Below, piece by piece: positions 53,155 through 61,306 of a stretch of 64,000 nucleotides of DNA (its first letter is position 1; every line of letters begins with the position of its first letter). The DNA comes from Planctomycetota bacterium. GTDB lineage: Bacteria; Planctomycetota; Planctomycetia; Pirellulales; Lacipirellulaceae. A program made the translations under genes and the position numbers. Below the pieces are notes generated by a model. It had not been told where the DNA came from. It ran no database searches and was given only the letters and a program-made list of their open reading frames with translations. The stretch is taken from NCBI GenBank assembly GCA_013152205.1, contig JAADGV010000002.1, positions 21,898 through 85,897 on the forward strand. The letters are read 5' to 3'.

Positions 53155-54471
53155 GTGCCTGGAACCTGTGTCATTGGATTGCAATGGGGCGACGAAGCCA
53201 AGGGGAAGATTGTCGACCTGCTAACCCAGCAGCACGATATCGTAGTTCGCTACCAGGGCGGTGCCAACGCCGGCCATACCGTGGTTGTCGGCGAGGATGT
53301 CTACAAGCTCTCCCTGTTGCCCAGCGGTGTACTCACCCAAGGCGTGACCTGCGTCATCGCCGGCGGCGTAGTTTTTAACCCGGTCAAAGCGATTGAGGAA
53401 CTCGACGAGTTGCTAGCTCGTAACGTCGACGACTGCGACAATCTAAAACTCAGCGACCGCATCCATGTCATCTTTCCTTGGCATTTCGCCGAAGATCGGG
53501 TGTTCGACAGCAACACGTCGGATGGCGAAAACATCGGCACCACCCAACGCGGCATCGGTCCCTGCTATCGCGATAAAGTAGGACGATCGTACGCCATCCG
53601 CCTGGGCGACCTCTACCGCGACACCTTTCGCAAACAGGTGCAGCACAATACCGAAGCGAAAAACCAGGTTCTCGCTGCCATGGTTGCCGAGGGCCAGTTC
53701 GAGCCGCTCGATGCCGACGCGATTTACAAGCAATACTGCGAGTATGCCGAGCGACTCCGGCCCTACGTGGCCGACACGACCGAATACCTACTCTCGTCGG
53801 CTGAAGCGGGCAAACGCATTTTGTTCGAAGGGGCCCAAGGCGCATTGCTCGATGTCGACCACGGCACCTATCCGTTCGTCACCAGCAGCAACAGTTCGGG
53901 CGTCGGCGTTTCCAACGGCTCAGGCGTCCCGGCTCGCTATATCAACAAGGTGATCGGCATCGTCAAAGCCTACACGACCCGCGTTGGCGGTGGGCCTTTC
54001 CCCGTGGAACTAGACAACGAAATCGGCCAACAGATTCGCGACCAAGGCAACGAATACGGCACCGTCACCAAGCGGCCCCGACGTTGCGGTTGGCTCGACA
54101 CGGTCGCGGTTCGCTATACCTCGCGCCTTAGCGGCGTCGATTCGATTTGCGTCATGCTGCTCGACGTCCTCAGCGGCTTGCCCGAATTGAAAATTTGCAC
54201 CGCTTACGAAATCGACGGCAAACGAACCAACATCTTCCCCAGCCACGTCGACGACCTGCGCCGAGTAAAACCGATCTACGAAACCATGCCCAGTTGGCAA
54301 GAAGACCTCACCCAGGCCCAATCGCTCGACGACCTGCCGCAGGCGGCTCTCGACTATGTCGATCGCGTTAGCCAACTCGTTGGTGTGCCCGTCGAAATGG
54401 TCTCGGTCGGCCCTGCCCGCAGTCAAACCATTGCGGTCGGTTCTAGTCCTTTGGTTACGGCAAAATCTTAA
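53155..54471 (+). CDS. purA: Adenylosuccinate synthetase
   Basis: 438 residues with a GTG start. It joins IMP and aspartate with GTP to give adenylosuccinate, the first step to AMP. The N-terminal [20 protein letters not shown] is the GTP-binding P-loop region, followed by [52 protein letters not shown] and [13 protein letters not shown]. The last residues ([12 protein letters not shown]) match the family's C-terminal motif. It starts the plus-strand run; uppS begins seven bases after the stop. Confidence 0.96.
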   Translation: MPGTCVIGLQWGDEAKGKIVDLLTQQHDIVVRYQGGANAGHTVVVGEDVYKLSLLPSGVLTQGVTCVIAGGVVFNPVKAIEELDELLARNVDDCDNLKLSDRIHVIFPWHFAEDRVFDSNTSDGENIGTTQRGIGPCYRDKVGRSYAIRLGDLYRDTFRKQVQHNTEAKNQVLAAMVAEGQFEPLDADAIYKQYCEYAERLRPYVADTTEYLLSSAEAGKRILFEGAQGALLDVDHGTYPFVTSSNSSGVGVSNGSGVPARYINKVIGIVKAYTTRVGGGPFPVELDNEIGQQIRDQGNEYGTVTKRPRRCGWLDTVAVRYTSRLSGVDSICVMLLDVLSGLPELKICTAYEIDGKRTNIFPSHVDDLRRVKPIYETMPSWQEDLTQAQSLDDLPQAALDYVDRVSQLVGVPVEMVSVGPARSQTIAVGSSPLVTAKS

Positions 54472-54478
54472 TCCCCCG

Positions 54479-55234
54479 ATGCTGATGTCCCAGGTCCAGC
54501 CCTCCACCGTTCTCGACGACGTACCGCGTAGCCGCTGGCCGCGACATATTGCGATCATCATGGACGGCAACGGTCGCTGGGCTCAACGGCGCGAGCTACC
54601 TCGCCTCGAAGGCCATCGGCGCGGCGTCGATTCCGTACGCAAAACCACCGAAGAATGTACACGCCTCGGCATCGAGCAGCTCACGCTCTACTGCCTTTCG
54701 AGCGAAAATTGGAAGCGTCCGCAGCAGGAAATCGACTTCCTCATGCACTTGCTCGAACAGTACATGATCGAAGAACGAACGACGATCATGGACAACAATC
54801 TGCGTGTGCGAATGATTGGCCGTCGTGCGGACATCCCCGACCAAGTTTTGCGTGAACTCGACCAAACCGTCGAGATGAGCAGCACCAACACCGGCATGTG
54901 GCTCAACCTCGCCATCAACTACGGCAGCCGTGCCGAACTCGTCGACGCGATGCAAGCAATGGGCGAAAAAATTGCCGTCGGCGAACTCTCCGCCGACGAG
55001 ATCGACGAGCAGACAATCTCCGCTCATCTCTACACAGCCGGTGCAGACGACCCCGACTTACTCGTCCGCACAGCAGGCGAAATGAGAATCAGCAATTTTC
55101 TACTTTGGCAGATCAGTTACGCCGAGCTTTGGGTCACCGAAAAATGTTGGCCCGATTTTAATGAAGCCACTCTCCACGACGCAATTCGTAGCTTCGCCGC
55201 CCGAGATCGAAAGTTCGGCGGCCTTAAGAAATGA
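54479..55234 (+). CDS. uppS: Undecaprenyl diphosphate synthase
   Basis: 251 residues from the ATG at 54479; an ATG two codons later is possible. RHIAIIMDGNGRWAQRR is the cis-prenyltransferase signature with the catalytic Asp. EGHRRGVDSV, LYCLSSENWKRP, and the C-terminal LVRTAGEMRISNFLLWQISYAELW (the RxSxF/W motif) complete the fold. It makes C55-PP, the lipid carrier for cell-envelope glycans. Downstream of purA (seven-base gap). cdsA, usually the next gene, is separated by a GxxExxY cassette. Confidence 0.95.
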   Translation: MLMSQVQPSTVLDDVPRSRWPRHIAIIMDGNGRWAQRRELPRLEGHRRGVDSVRKTTEECTRLGIEQLTLYCLSSENWKRPQQEIDFLMHLLEQYMIEERTTIMDNNLRVRMIGRRADIPDQVLRELDQTVEMSSTNTGMWLNLAINYGSRAELVDAMQAMGEKIAVGELSADEIDEQTISAHLYTAGADDPDLLVRTAGEMRISNFLLWQISYAELWVTEKCWPDFNEATLHDAIRSFAARDRKFGGLKK

Positions 55235-55267
55235 ATTTCGATTGTTTGAGCTTCGAGAAAGCTATTG

Positions 55268-55733
55268 GACAGGATAACAGGATAGATTGAATGTCTCTCA
55301 CGAGAATGTATCTAGAATGCAGTATCAAGAGTTAACTGAAAAGATTATCGGATGCGCCTACCGTGTCCACAATGCAATGGGATTCGGGTTCTTAGAGTCT
55401 GTCTACGAGAAATGTCTGTTGATTGAGCTGCGAAAGCTCGGGCTAGAGGCGGAATCTCAGAAACCCCTTACCGTTCACTACGAAAATAATGTGGTCGGAC
55501 AATTTGTCGCTGATGTGGTGGTTGAAGATGCGGTCATCGTGGAACTCAAATCGGTCCGACAAATTGCAATATCGCATGAGGTGCAACTGGTCAACTATCT
55601 GGTTGCCACGGGGAAGCCGGTAGGGTTGCTTTTGAATTTCGCCGAAAAGAAAGTGGAAGTAAAACGAAAAGTCAAAGATCTACACGACTGATTCACAGGA
55701 GGTCTCTCATCTGGCCCATCCTGTTATCCTGTC
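55268..55733. mobile_element. GxxExxY cassette bounded by inverted repeats (type B)
   Basis: GACAGGATAACAGGAT at 55268-55283 and its exact inverse at 55718-55733 enclose one GxxExxY gene. The arm is two eight-base ACAGGATA-like units. Unit length 466 bases. It sits between uppS and cdsA, which are commonly adjacent. No transposase other than the GxxExxY protein is inside. Confidence 0.65.
55317..55691 (+). CDS. GxxExxY protein
   Basis: 124 residues from the ATG at 55317; a TTG at 55287 would start inside the left inverted repeat. The name-giving motif is GFLESVY (G-x-x-E-x-x-Y) in MGFGFLESVYEKCLLIEL. VADVVVEDAVIVELKSVRQIAISHEVQLVNYL resembles the D-x(n)-E-x-K core of a PD-(D/E)XK nuclease-like fold: Asp in VADVVV, Glu-Leu-Lys in VELKS. 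The family has no established function. It is enclosed by perfect inverted repeats and is probably carried by them. Confidence 0.85.
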   Translation: MQYQELTEKIIGCAYRVHNAMGFGFLESVYEKCLLIELRKLGLEAESQKPLTVHYENNVVGQFVADVVVEDAVIVELKSVRQIAISHEVQLVNYLVATGKPVGLLLNFAEKKVEVKRKVKDLHD

Positions 55734-55817
55734 AAAACTAGATTGCTCGATGTCAATCAAAGTCTAATTTTCAATCCCACACGTCACTGAACCCGCATCT
55801 ACAGGAAAAATACATCT

Positions 55818-56648
55818 GTGCTTCGTTGGCGAATAGCTCTTGGTATACCGTTGGTGGCGTTACTCGTAATGCTATTCTGGTTGGATGCGAATGCGTCTAG
55901 CCCCGGACTCTATCTCGCGCCACTTGTGATCGCCCTTTGCATACTCGCCACTCAAGAGTTGATCGGCCTCTTCCGCGCCGGAGGACACAACCCTCTAGGA
56001 TGGGCAATTTATGTTGGAACATTATTGCCTGTGCTGGCGACCTGCCTGCCAATCCCCAGGCCCGCTTGCGGCTTAGCGGCAGGACTCCTAGTCGCAATAA
56101 TCGGCGAAATGATCCGCTACAAAAAACCAGGCACCACGATCACCAACCTTTCGCTCGCCGCGTTTTCGATACTCTACGTCGGCGGGCTACTTAGCTTCCT
56201 CGTCCAGTTGCGTCTCTTGCCCGGCGATGGCTCCTCGCAAAATGGCATGTTGGCATTGATCTCCCTGTTTTTCGTCGTCAAAGTCAGCGACACAGGTCAA
56301 TACGCCTGTGGAAAACTTTTTGGCAAACACAAGCTCGCCCCTCGCCTTAGCCCTGGCAAAACTTGGGAAGGCACCCTGGGCGGCATCACAATTTCGGTGC
56401 TTCTTACCACCCTGGTTTTCCGCTCCTTCGTAGATAATACCGCCTCGTTGGCCCTATACGCTTTTATCCTTTGTGTCGCTGGTATTATTGGCGATTTGGC
56501 CGAATCTTTGCTCAAACGCGACGCCGGTGTCAAAGACTCCAGCAGTTGGATTCCCGGGCTAGGAGGCATCCTCGACATGCTCGACTCGCTCCTCGTTGCT
56601 GCGCCCGTTGCTTATGCCTGCTGGGCCACCGGGCTTCTCGGGCCGTGA
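55818..56648 (+). CDS. cdsA: Phosphatidate cytidylyltransferase
   Basis: 276 residues with a GTG start. About eight hydrophobic segments. The C-terminal region reads LAESLLKRDAGVKDSSSWIPGLGGILDMLDSLL, matching the CdsA signature S-x-x-K-R-x4-K-D up to the P-G and G-G, but the canonical H and R are Leu and Met (GLGGILDM rather than GHGGILDR). Converts phosphatidic acid and CTP to CDP-diacylglycerol. Starts 84 bases after the GxxExxY cassette; before the insertion it would have been near uppS. Confidence 0.88.
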   Translation: MLRWRIALGIPLVALLVMLFWLDANASSPGLYLAPLVIALCILATQELIGLFRAGGHNPLGWAIYVGTLLPVLATCLPIPRPACGLAAGLLVAIIGEMIRYKKPGTTITNLSLAAFSILYVGGLLSFLVQLRLLPGDGSSQNGMLALISLFFVVKVSDTGQYACGKLFGKHKLAPRLSPGKTWEGTLGGITISVLLTTLVFRSFVDNTASLALYAFILCVAGIIGDLAESLLKRDAGVKDSSSWIPGLGGILDMLDSLLVAAPVAYACWATGLLGP

Positions 56649-56846
56649 ACCGGCCCCAAGGTCACAGTGTCCAAGATGTCACCCCCCATTATGATCCTTA
56701 CAACCCACAAAAACCTTCTGTAACTAACTATTTAGGCTCCCTCTGGGTCGTTCGACTAGTTTTACCACGGTACGATTAGGTATAGTTGGTAGGAACTCAG
56801 GCAATTCAGGTTTTTAGCGGTCGCCAGTGTGCGGCCGCCTCACTGC

Positions 56847-57791
56847 ATGATTGAAGCAACTATCTCGGTCGGCGATGCCGAACAACTTGTGCTATTGCTA
56901 GGAACTCAAGACCAGCATCTCAAGCAGATTCGTAGCCTGATTCCCGCGAGAATCTCTGCCAGGGACGGTAACCTCGTTGTCCAAGGCGAAGAGTCAGACG
57001 TCGTCCACGCCACTGCGGTATTAGAAGAGCTGCGCACCCACCTTGGCCGCAACGGCTCGCTCGACTCCGACCTTGTTACTGAAGTCATTCGCCGGGTAAC
57101 GAACGGCGAAGAATCGCCGACCCCCGAACCAATCGCCGTACGCGGCGGCCGAGCAATTCATCCCCGCACCAAAGGCCAAGTGGCGTACGTCCAAGCGATC
57201 CGCAACAATGGTCTGGTCTTTTGCACCGGGCCTGCTGGCACGGGCAAAACTTACTTGGCGGTTGCCACCGCCGTCGAAGCTCTCCGCTTGCAGCAAATAC
57301 GCAAAATCGTACTCGTCCGCCCAGCGGTCGAAGCCGGCGAAAGCCTCGGCTACTTGCCCGGCGACCTGCAAGCAAAAATCAACCCCTACTTGCGTCCCTT
57401 GTTCGATGCGTTGCGCGAAATGATGGACTTCGACCAGATGCAGCGTTACATGGACGAAGATGTCATCGAAGTCGTTCCGCTCGCCTACATGCGAGGCCGA
57501 ACGCTCAACCGTGCATTCATTATCATGGACGAAGCACAAAACACGACCGTCTCGCAGATGAAAATGTTCCTCACCCGCATGGGCGAAGGCTCGCAGGTCG
57601 TTGTCTCTGGCGATACATCTCAATCCGATTTACCGCCGCATACCAAAAGCGGCCTGATCGACGCTGTGTCGAGATTAAAAAAAATCGATGGCTTTGCCCA
57701 CATCCTCCTCAAAGGATCAGACATTGTCCGCCATCGGCTAGTCCAAGAAATTGTCAGAGCTTACGAGGAAGGCCCAAAAAAGAAACGCTAA
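56847..57791 (+). CDS. phoH: PhoH-like ATPase
   Basis: 314 residues from the ATG at 56847; a GTG at 56829 is an alternative. N-terminal KH-like region, then the P-loop FCTGPAGTGKTYLAVATAVEAL near residue 130, and FIIMDEAQNTTVSQMKMFLTRMGEGSQVVVSGD with Walker B and sensor motifs. In this family it is an RNA-related ATPase that often neighbours ybeY and the HD phosphodiesterase, as here. Its exact role is uncertain. Confidence 0.92.
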   Translation: MIEATISVGDAEQLVLLLGTQDQHLKQIRSLIPARISARDGNLVVQGEESDVVHATAVLEELRTHLGRNGSLDSDLVTEVIRRVTNGEESPTPEPIAVRGGRAIHPRTKGQVAYVQAIRNNGLVFCTGPAGTGKTYLAVATAVEALRLQQIRKIVLVRPAVEAGESLGYLPGDLQAKINPYLRPLFDALREMMDFDQMQRYMDEDVIEVVPLAYMRGRTLNRAFIIMDEAQNTTVSQMKMFLTRMGEGSQVVVSGDTSQSDLPPHTKSGLIDAVSRLKKIDGFAHILLKGSDIVRHRLVQEIVRAYEEGPKKKR

Positions 57792-57833
57792 AGCGTATCA
57801 CGGTTAAATGTTCCGGCACTCCGACCCAGAGGG

Positions 57834-57880
57834 CCGGTCTATATAGCCCCACCGTCTCGGTGGGGCGGAACACTTAAAAG
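57834..57880. repeat. Hairpin repeat CCACCGTCTCGGTGG, copy 2
   Basis: Inverted copy of 18901-18947. It lies in the short gap between phoH and the pgpH-like gene and would form a stable hairpin, perhaps serving as an attenuator there. Confidence 0.65.
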
Positions 57881-57960
57881 TAGGGTGCGTGCAGCAAAGC
57901 GAAACGCACCATTTACCCAAACCCAAAAGCCCCTCCAGTTTTTTCACCGAGTCAAAAACC

Positions 57961-60237
57961 ATGTCCGAAGGCAATCAAAAACGAACCCGGCAGCAACGAG
58001 TTGCTTCCGTCGAGTTGCCGCCAGGACTTTGGGGCATCTTTCTCGGTCAACTCCGCCGCGGCAGTGTGCTGCTCCGCCTCGCTCTTTGCAGCCTTGTCGC
58101 GTTGTTCTTGTTGGTTTTCACCAAAGGCTGGGATCCTCCCTTTAATCATCGTTTAGGAGAGGTTCCTAAACGTGATATCGTTGCTAGTGTCGACTTCCAA
58201 CAGCCGGACGAAAAAGCAACCGAAGAAGCACGCGAAAAAGCACGCCAGGTAGCAATCGCCGTCTACGACCAAGATCCCAAGCCACTCACTCAACTCCGCG
58301 CCCAGCTAAAATTAGACGTCAGCAAATTGCTAGCGACAGAAAACTACGCCGACCTCGATTCTGGCCTCTGGCAACAATTCCAGCCGCCGCTAGCCGAAGG
58401 CACTCCCGATCCCACCGAAGAAGAACGACAAGAACAATTCCAGCGTTTCCGCGACGCCTTTACCGAAGACAACGGCTTCGAAAAATTTGGCGAACAACTC
58501 GACGCTGCCATGACCCCGCTCGAACAATGGGGATTACTCAAGGAACTCCCACCCGAACATGACGCCAACGTCGAAAAAATCTTTGTCCGTCTAATCGATG
58601 GCGAAAACATCGGCCCCCAAGCTGGACGCGATGTGGCTGAAGTCCTCATCACCAGTGCCGCTGCTCAACTTCAACAATCACTGAACGAAAAACTTTCGTC
58701 GGTTGAACTCGCGAGCCGTATCTTCGCCTGGATTCAACCACGCCTAGAACCCACCCTTTCGCTCAATAGCGAAGCAACCCACGAAGCCCAAACCCAAGCT
58801 GCCGAAGAAGTCCCCGTTCAAACCAAGTCATACCATGCGAGCGAGGATACTTTGGCCCGTGCTGACGAGCCGCTAACCAGCGAATCTCTCGATCTTCTGC
58901 AACTGGAATACCAGCAGCGCATCGAAGCCCAAGACCTTGGCGTGAGAATTCGCCGCGCTTTTGCCATCTTGGGCATGTACGTCGGTCTCTACATACTGTG
59001 TGGATTTTATATCTACACGCACGAGCCATCCGTACTCTCCGAACTCGTTCGTTATGTCTCTCTGCTCACACTAGTGCTACTTACCGTCATTCTGTCTTGC
59101 ATCATCAACCAATATCAATATCTTTGGGGAGCCGACCTCATCCCCTTGCTCCTTTTGGGTATGACCTTGGCAATCGCCTATCAACAAGAAATGGCGTTGC
59201 TACTTTCTGCCAGCGTCACGCTGATCATTGCCATTTCGATCGGCCACGATATGCCGCAGGCTCTCGTACTCATGGCAACCGTCGCCGGCGCAATCCTCGT
59301 ACTCAAGCAAGTACGCACTCGGGGTAAATTACTTCAAGTCGGGTTCGTCGCTGCGACCGTCGCGCTGCTTACCACCGTTGGAGTGGGCATCCTCTACGGC
59401 CAGCCTTGGACACTCCTCTGGCAAAACGGATTTACTCTCGCGCTCTGGTCGATCATCGCCGGTTCGCTTATGACCGTCTTGTTACCGGCGGTCGAAAACG
59501 TTTTCAATGTCCAAACCGACCTCAGCCTCATTGAACTCGGAGACCCTGCACATCCTTTGCTGCAAGAACTCATCCGCCGCGCACCAGGAACCTACAACCA
59601 TTCCATCACCGTCGCCTCGTTAGCCGAAGCCGCCGCCGAATCGATTGGCGCCCGCGGTTTGCTGGTCCGTGTCGGCGCATACTTCCACGACATCGGCAAG
59701 ATGCTCAAGCCTGGTTACTTCATCGAAAACCAAAGCCAAGGCGACAACCGTCACGATACGCTGGTCCCCGCGATGAGTACGCTGGTCATCATTGCCCATG
59801 TCAAAGACGGTGCCGACCTCGCCCGCCAAAACAAACTGCCCGAGCAAATCATCGATTTTATCCAGCAGCATCACGGCACCACGCTAGTCGAGTATTTCTA
59901 CCGACAGGCCAATCAACAAAAAAGCAAAGACCCCGAAGCGAGCGAGGTCGACGAAAGCACCTTCCGCTACCCCGGCCCCAAGCCACAAACCAAAGAGGCG
60001 GGCGTCCTTATGCTGGCTGACGCGGTCGAAAGCGCCACCCGAGCCCTCAAAGAGCCTACCCCCTCTCGAATCGAAAACATCGTCGAAGAACTTTCGCTGA
60101 AACGACTTCTCGACGGCCAATTCGACGAGTGTGGGCTAACTCTGGAAGAACTCCACAAAATCGGCGAAAGTCTGGTAAAATCGCTGACAGCCGTCTACCA
60201 CGGTCGCGTTAAATACCCCGGGCAAGAAACCGCATAG
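57961..60237 (+). CDS. 7TM-HD family phosphodiesterase (PgpH-like)
   Basis: 758 residues from the ATG at 57961. One N-terminal helix at about residues 36-56 leads to an extracellular 7TMR-HDED domain (FNHRLGEVPKRDIVASVDFQQPDEKATEEAREKARQVA). A block of about seven helices runs from about 330 to 535 (FAILGMYVGLYILCGFYIYTH and following). The HD domain at about 555-735 has AYFHDIGKMLKPGYFIENQ (H-D metal site) and QQHHGTTLVEYFYRQA. PgpH-type enzymes hydrolyse cyclic di-AMP. The substrate is inferred from the architecture. Located between phoH and ybeY, a classic order. Confidence 0.88.
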   Translation: MSEGNQKRTRQQRVASVELPPGLWGIFLGQLRRGSVLLRLALCSLVALFLLVFTKGWDPPFNHRLGEVPKRDIVASVDFQQPDEKATEEAREKARQVAIAVYDQDPKPLTQLRAQLKLDVSKLLATENYADLDSGLWQQFQPPLAEGTPDPTEEERQEQFQRFRDAFTEDNGFEKFGEQLDAAMTPLEQWGLLKELPPEHDANVEKIFVRLIDGENIGPQAGRDVAEVLITSAAAQLQQSLNEKLSSVELASRIFAWIQPRLEPTLSLNSEATHEAQTQAAEEVPVQTKSYHASEDTLARADEPLTSESLDLLQLEYQQRIEAQDLGVRIRRAFAILGMYVGLYILCGFYIYTHEPSVLSELVRYVSLLTLVLLTVILSCIINQYQYLWGADLIPLLLLGMTLAIAYQQEMALLLSASVTLIIAISIGHDMPQALVLMATVAGAILVLKQVRTRGKLLQVGFVAATVALLTTVGVGILYGQPWTLLWQNGFTLALWSIIAGSLMTVLLPAVENVFNVQTDLSLIELGDPAHPLLQELIRRAPGTYNHSITVASLAEAAAESIGARGLLVRVGAYFHDIGKMLKPGYFIENQSQGDNRHDTLVPAMSTLVIIAHVKDGADLARQNKLPEQIIDFIQQHHGTTLVEYFYRQANQQKSKDPEASEVDESTFRYPGPKPQTKEAGVLMLADAVESATRALKEPTPSRIENIVEELSLKRLLDGQFDECGLTLEELHKIGESLVKSLTAVYHGRVKYPGQETA

Positions 60238-60301
60238 TGAAAACAGTCCGTCGCAAAAAAAGTAAAACGCTCCAGCCCTAGGAAATGCCATAGGATTGAA
60301 G

Positions 60302-60769
60302 AACCACAAAGAGCACTAAGGACACGAAGAAAGAAAAAATAAGTGTGAGAGAATTTGCACCGATTCCCGAACAGGACGAAGCGTTGGCGAAGAAGGTCAT
60401 CGGAGCGGCGATCGAAGTGCATCGAGAACTTGGACCGGGATTTTTAGAGAGCGTTTATCGCAAGGCAATGGCGTATGAACTCTCTTCTCAAAAAATTCAA
60501 GTCGAAGAAGAGAAAGCCATCGTCGTCCCCTACAAAGATATTCAGATCGCCGGTCAGCGGCTGGATCTACGAGTGGGTGGTCGAATCATCGTTGAACTAA
60601 AATGTGTCGAAGAGTTCGCGCCAATCCACCAAGCCCAACTGATTTCCTACTTGAAAGCCACCGGCTTACGCCTTGGCCTACTGATAAACTTTAAGATCCA
60701 AAAGGTGAAAGATGGAATTAAGCGCGTCGTCCTCTAAATATCTTCGTGTTCTTGGTGCCCTTTGTGGTT
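60302..60769. mobile_element. GxxExxY cassette bounded by inverted repeats (type A)
   Basis: The left arm 60302-60330 starts AACCACAAAGAGCACTAAGG and the right arm 60741-60769 is its inverted copy. 26 of 29 positions match. Each arm is three nine-base CAC-x-AAG units. Unit length 468 bases, nearly the same as the type B cassette. It separates pgpH from ybeY. Confidence 0.65.
60345..60737 (+). CDS. GxxExxY protein
   Basis: 130 residues with a GTG start at 60345. The motif GFLESVY lies in LGPGFLESVYRKAMAYEL. RLDLRVGGRIIVELKCVEEFAPIHQAQLISYL parallels the other GxxExxY gene (Asp in RLDLRV, Glu-Leu-Lys in VELKC), again like a PD-(D/E)XK core. Sequence is only partly like the first copy (about one third identical), so they are paralogues rather than a recent duplication. 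Function unknown. The start lies 14 bases after the left inverted repeat and the stop three bases before the right one. Confidence 0.85.
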   Translation: MREFAPIPEQDEALAKKVIGAAIEVHRELGPGFLESVYRKAMAYELSSQKIQVEEEKAIVVPYKDIQIAGQRLDLRVGGRIIVELKCVEEFAPIHQAQLISYLKATGLRLGLLINFKIQKVKDGIKRVVL

Positions 60770-60820
60770 AATAGAATGCAACGTAAACCCTACCCGATAA
60801 GTAACTTTTGCGCCGTGCCA

Positions 60821-61306
60821 ATGGTATTTCAAACCCCCGTTGCCAACCAACAAACCGCTCTGACCGTTGACGAAGAGCGATTACAAGTGGCCGTTCAATC
60901 TGTACTCGAAGATTCCCACTATCAAACCGCAACGATTAGCATTGCGGTCGTCGACGACCCTGCCATCCACAAAATCAATCGCGAATACTTGCAGCACGAC
61001 TACCCGACCGACGTGATCAGTTTTGCTTTATCCACCGATGCAAACTGTCTCGAAGGCGAATTGGTAATTAGCGCCGAAACCGCCATTCGCAACGCAAACC
61101 AATATGGCTGGCCACCTGCCAACGAGTTGCTCCTCTACGTCATCCACGGCACGCTGCACTTAGTCGGTTTTCTCGACAAAGACCCGACCGACCAAGCCGC
61201 TATGGTCGCTGCCGAGGCGACTCACCTACAAAAGCTAGGCGTTACGTTACCCGTTGACCAGTCACGTTGGCAAAATGCCGATTGCGGTGAGGCAACCACA
61301 CCGTGA
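60821..61306 (+). CDS. ybeY: Endoribonuclease YbeY
   Basis: 161 residues from the ATG at 60821; an ATG at 60776 would add 15 residues. ANQQTALTVDEERLQVAVQSVL and REYLQHDYPTDVISFALS match the family. The zinc motif reads VIHGTLHLVGFLDKD: the first two His are kept, but the third position (His in E. coli, H-G-x-L-H-L-x-G-Y-D-H) is Asp. YbeY acts in 16S rRNA maturation and ribosome quality control. The stop overlaps the GTG of the next gene by four bases. Confidence 0.88.
   Translation: MVFQTPVANQQTALTVDEERLQVAVQSVLEDSHYQTATISIAVVDDPAIHKINREYLQHDYPTDVISFALSTDANCLEGELVISAETAIRNANQYGWPPANELLLYVIHGTLHLVGFLDKDPTDQAAMVAAEATHLQKLGVTLPVDQSRWQNADCGEATTP

Noticed and set aside
57961..60237. Two-gene reading of the HD protein
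   Set aside because: The frame is continuous and the helix block and HD domain are in the usual order of PgpH-like proteins.
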